Assembly: GCA_029977045.1 (NCBI GenBank)
Contig: JAPOLP010000357.1
Span: 1-6,295 of the forward strand
Length of the DNA: 6,295 nucleotides
Direction of reading: 5' to 3'
From: Planctomycetota bacterium
Lineage (GTDB): Bacteria > Planctomycetota > Planctomycetia > Planctomycetales > Planctomycetaceae
Positions within the stretch are counted from its first letter, which is position 1. Each line of letters starts with the position of its first letter. Of the stretch, positions 6,252 through 6,295 are shown in pieces. Both the position numbers and the translations under genes were made by a program. The notes below the pieces were generated by a model. That model was given only the letters and a program-made list of their open reading frames with translations. It searched no databases and was not told where the DNA came from.

Positions 6252-6295
6252 ATGCGACCGGTTTATCTCGTCGGCGGCGAGCAGAAGCAGAATCC
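6252..6295 (+). CDS. First codons of a gene running off the right edge
   Basis: From ATG 6252 the frame reads MRPVYLVGGEQKQN and is open to the end of the window, only 14 complete codons. It is supported by the GGAGG site 9 bases upstream, by a gap of 308 bp holding a possible promoter facing it, and by the strand-and-turn look of xVYLVGG. That start resembles thiolase or other acyl-enzyme N-termini, or any Rossmann-like protein, but this is far too short to assign. No signal peptide is apparent. Confidence 0.45.
   Translation, partial: MRPVYLVGGEQKQN

Overview
This 6.3 kb window looks like a piece of a planctomycete chromosome. That is an inference from three things: a secreted formylglycine-type sulfatase, a secreted ConA/DUF1080-like beta-sandwich protein, and a Tat-exported Gfo/Idh/MocA-like protein, all in GC-rich DNA with palindromic repeats in most gaps between genes. 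No ribosomal or other marker gene is present, so the species cannot be named.

Layout from left to right. Positions 1-204 (minus) hold the start of an unrecognised gene that runs off the left edge. It lies 7 bp after a B12-binding-type radical SAM gene (212-1570, minus), so the two probably form an operon. A gap of 269 bp separates these from a Tat-signal gene (1840-3105, minus) whose product looks like a divergent Gfo/Idh/MocA protein. The divergent gap 3106-3376 carries a pair of inverted, self-palindromic repeats and a second hairpin. Next comes a small secreted beta-sandwich protein (3377-4009, plus). The convergent gap 4010-4356 has more hairpins and a minus-strand stop-free stretch with coding-like codon use. 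A secreted sulfatase (4357-5943, minus) follows, then a divergent gap with competing palindromes (5944-6251), then the first codons of a plus-strand gene leaving the right edge.

The most notable observation is a single in-frame TAA at codon 110 of the sulfatase. It lies 21 codons after the formylglycine cysteine, and the remaining 418 codons are intact and carry the rest of the active site. The gene is a very young pseudogene, a sequencing error, or (less likely) read through.

Three products (Tat protein, beta-sandwich protein, sulfatase) are predicted to be exported. This fits the planctomycete habit of breaking down sulfated polysaccharides, but the alternating gene directions argue against one operon. 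I see no defence system, CRISPR array, transposase, tRNA or rRNA. The genes are fairly ordinary; the unusual content is the broken sulfatase and the set of intergenic palindromes.
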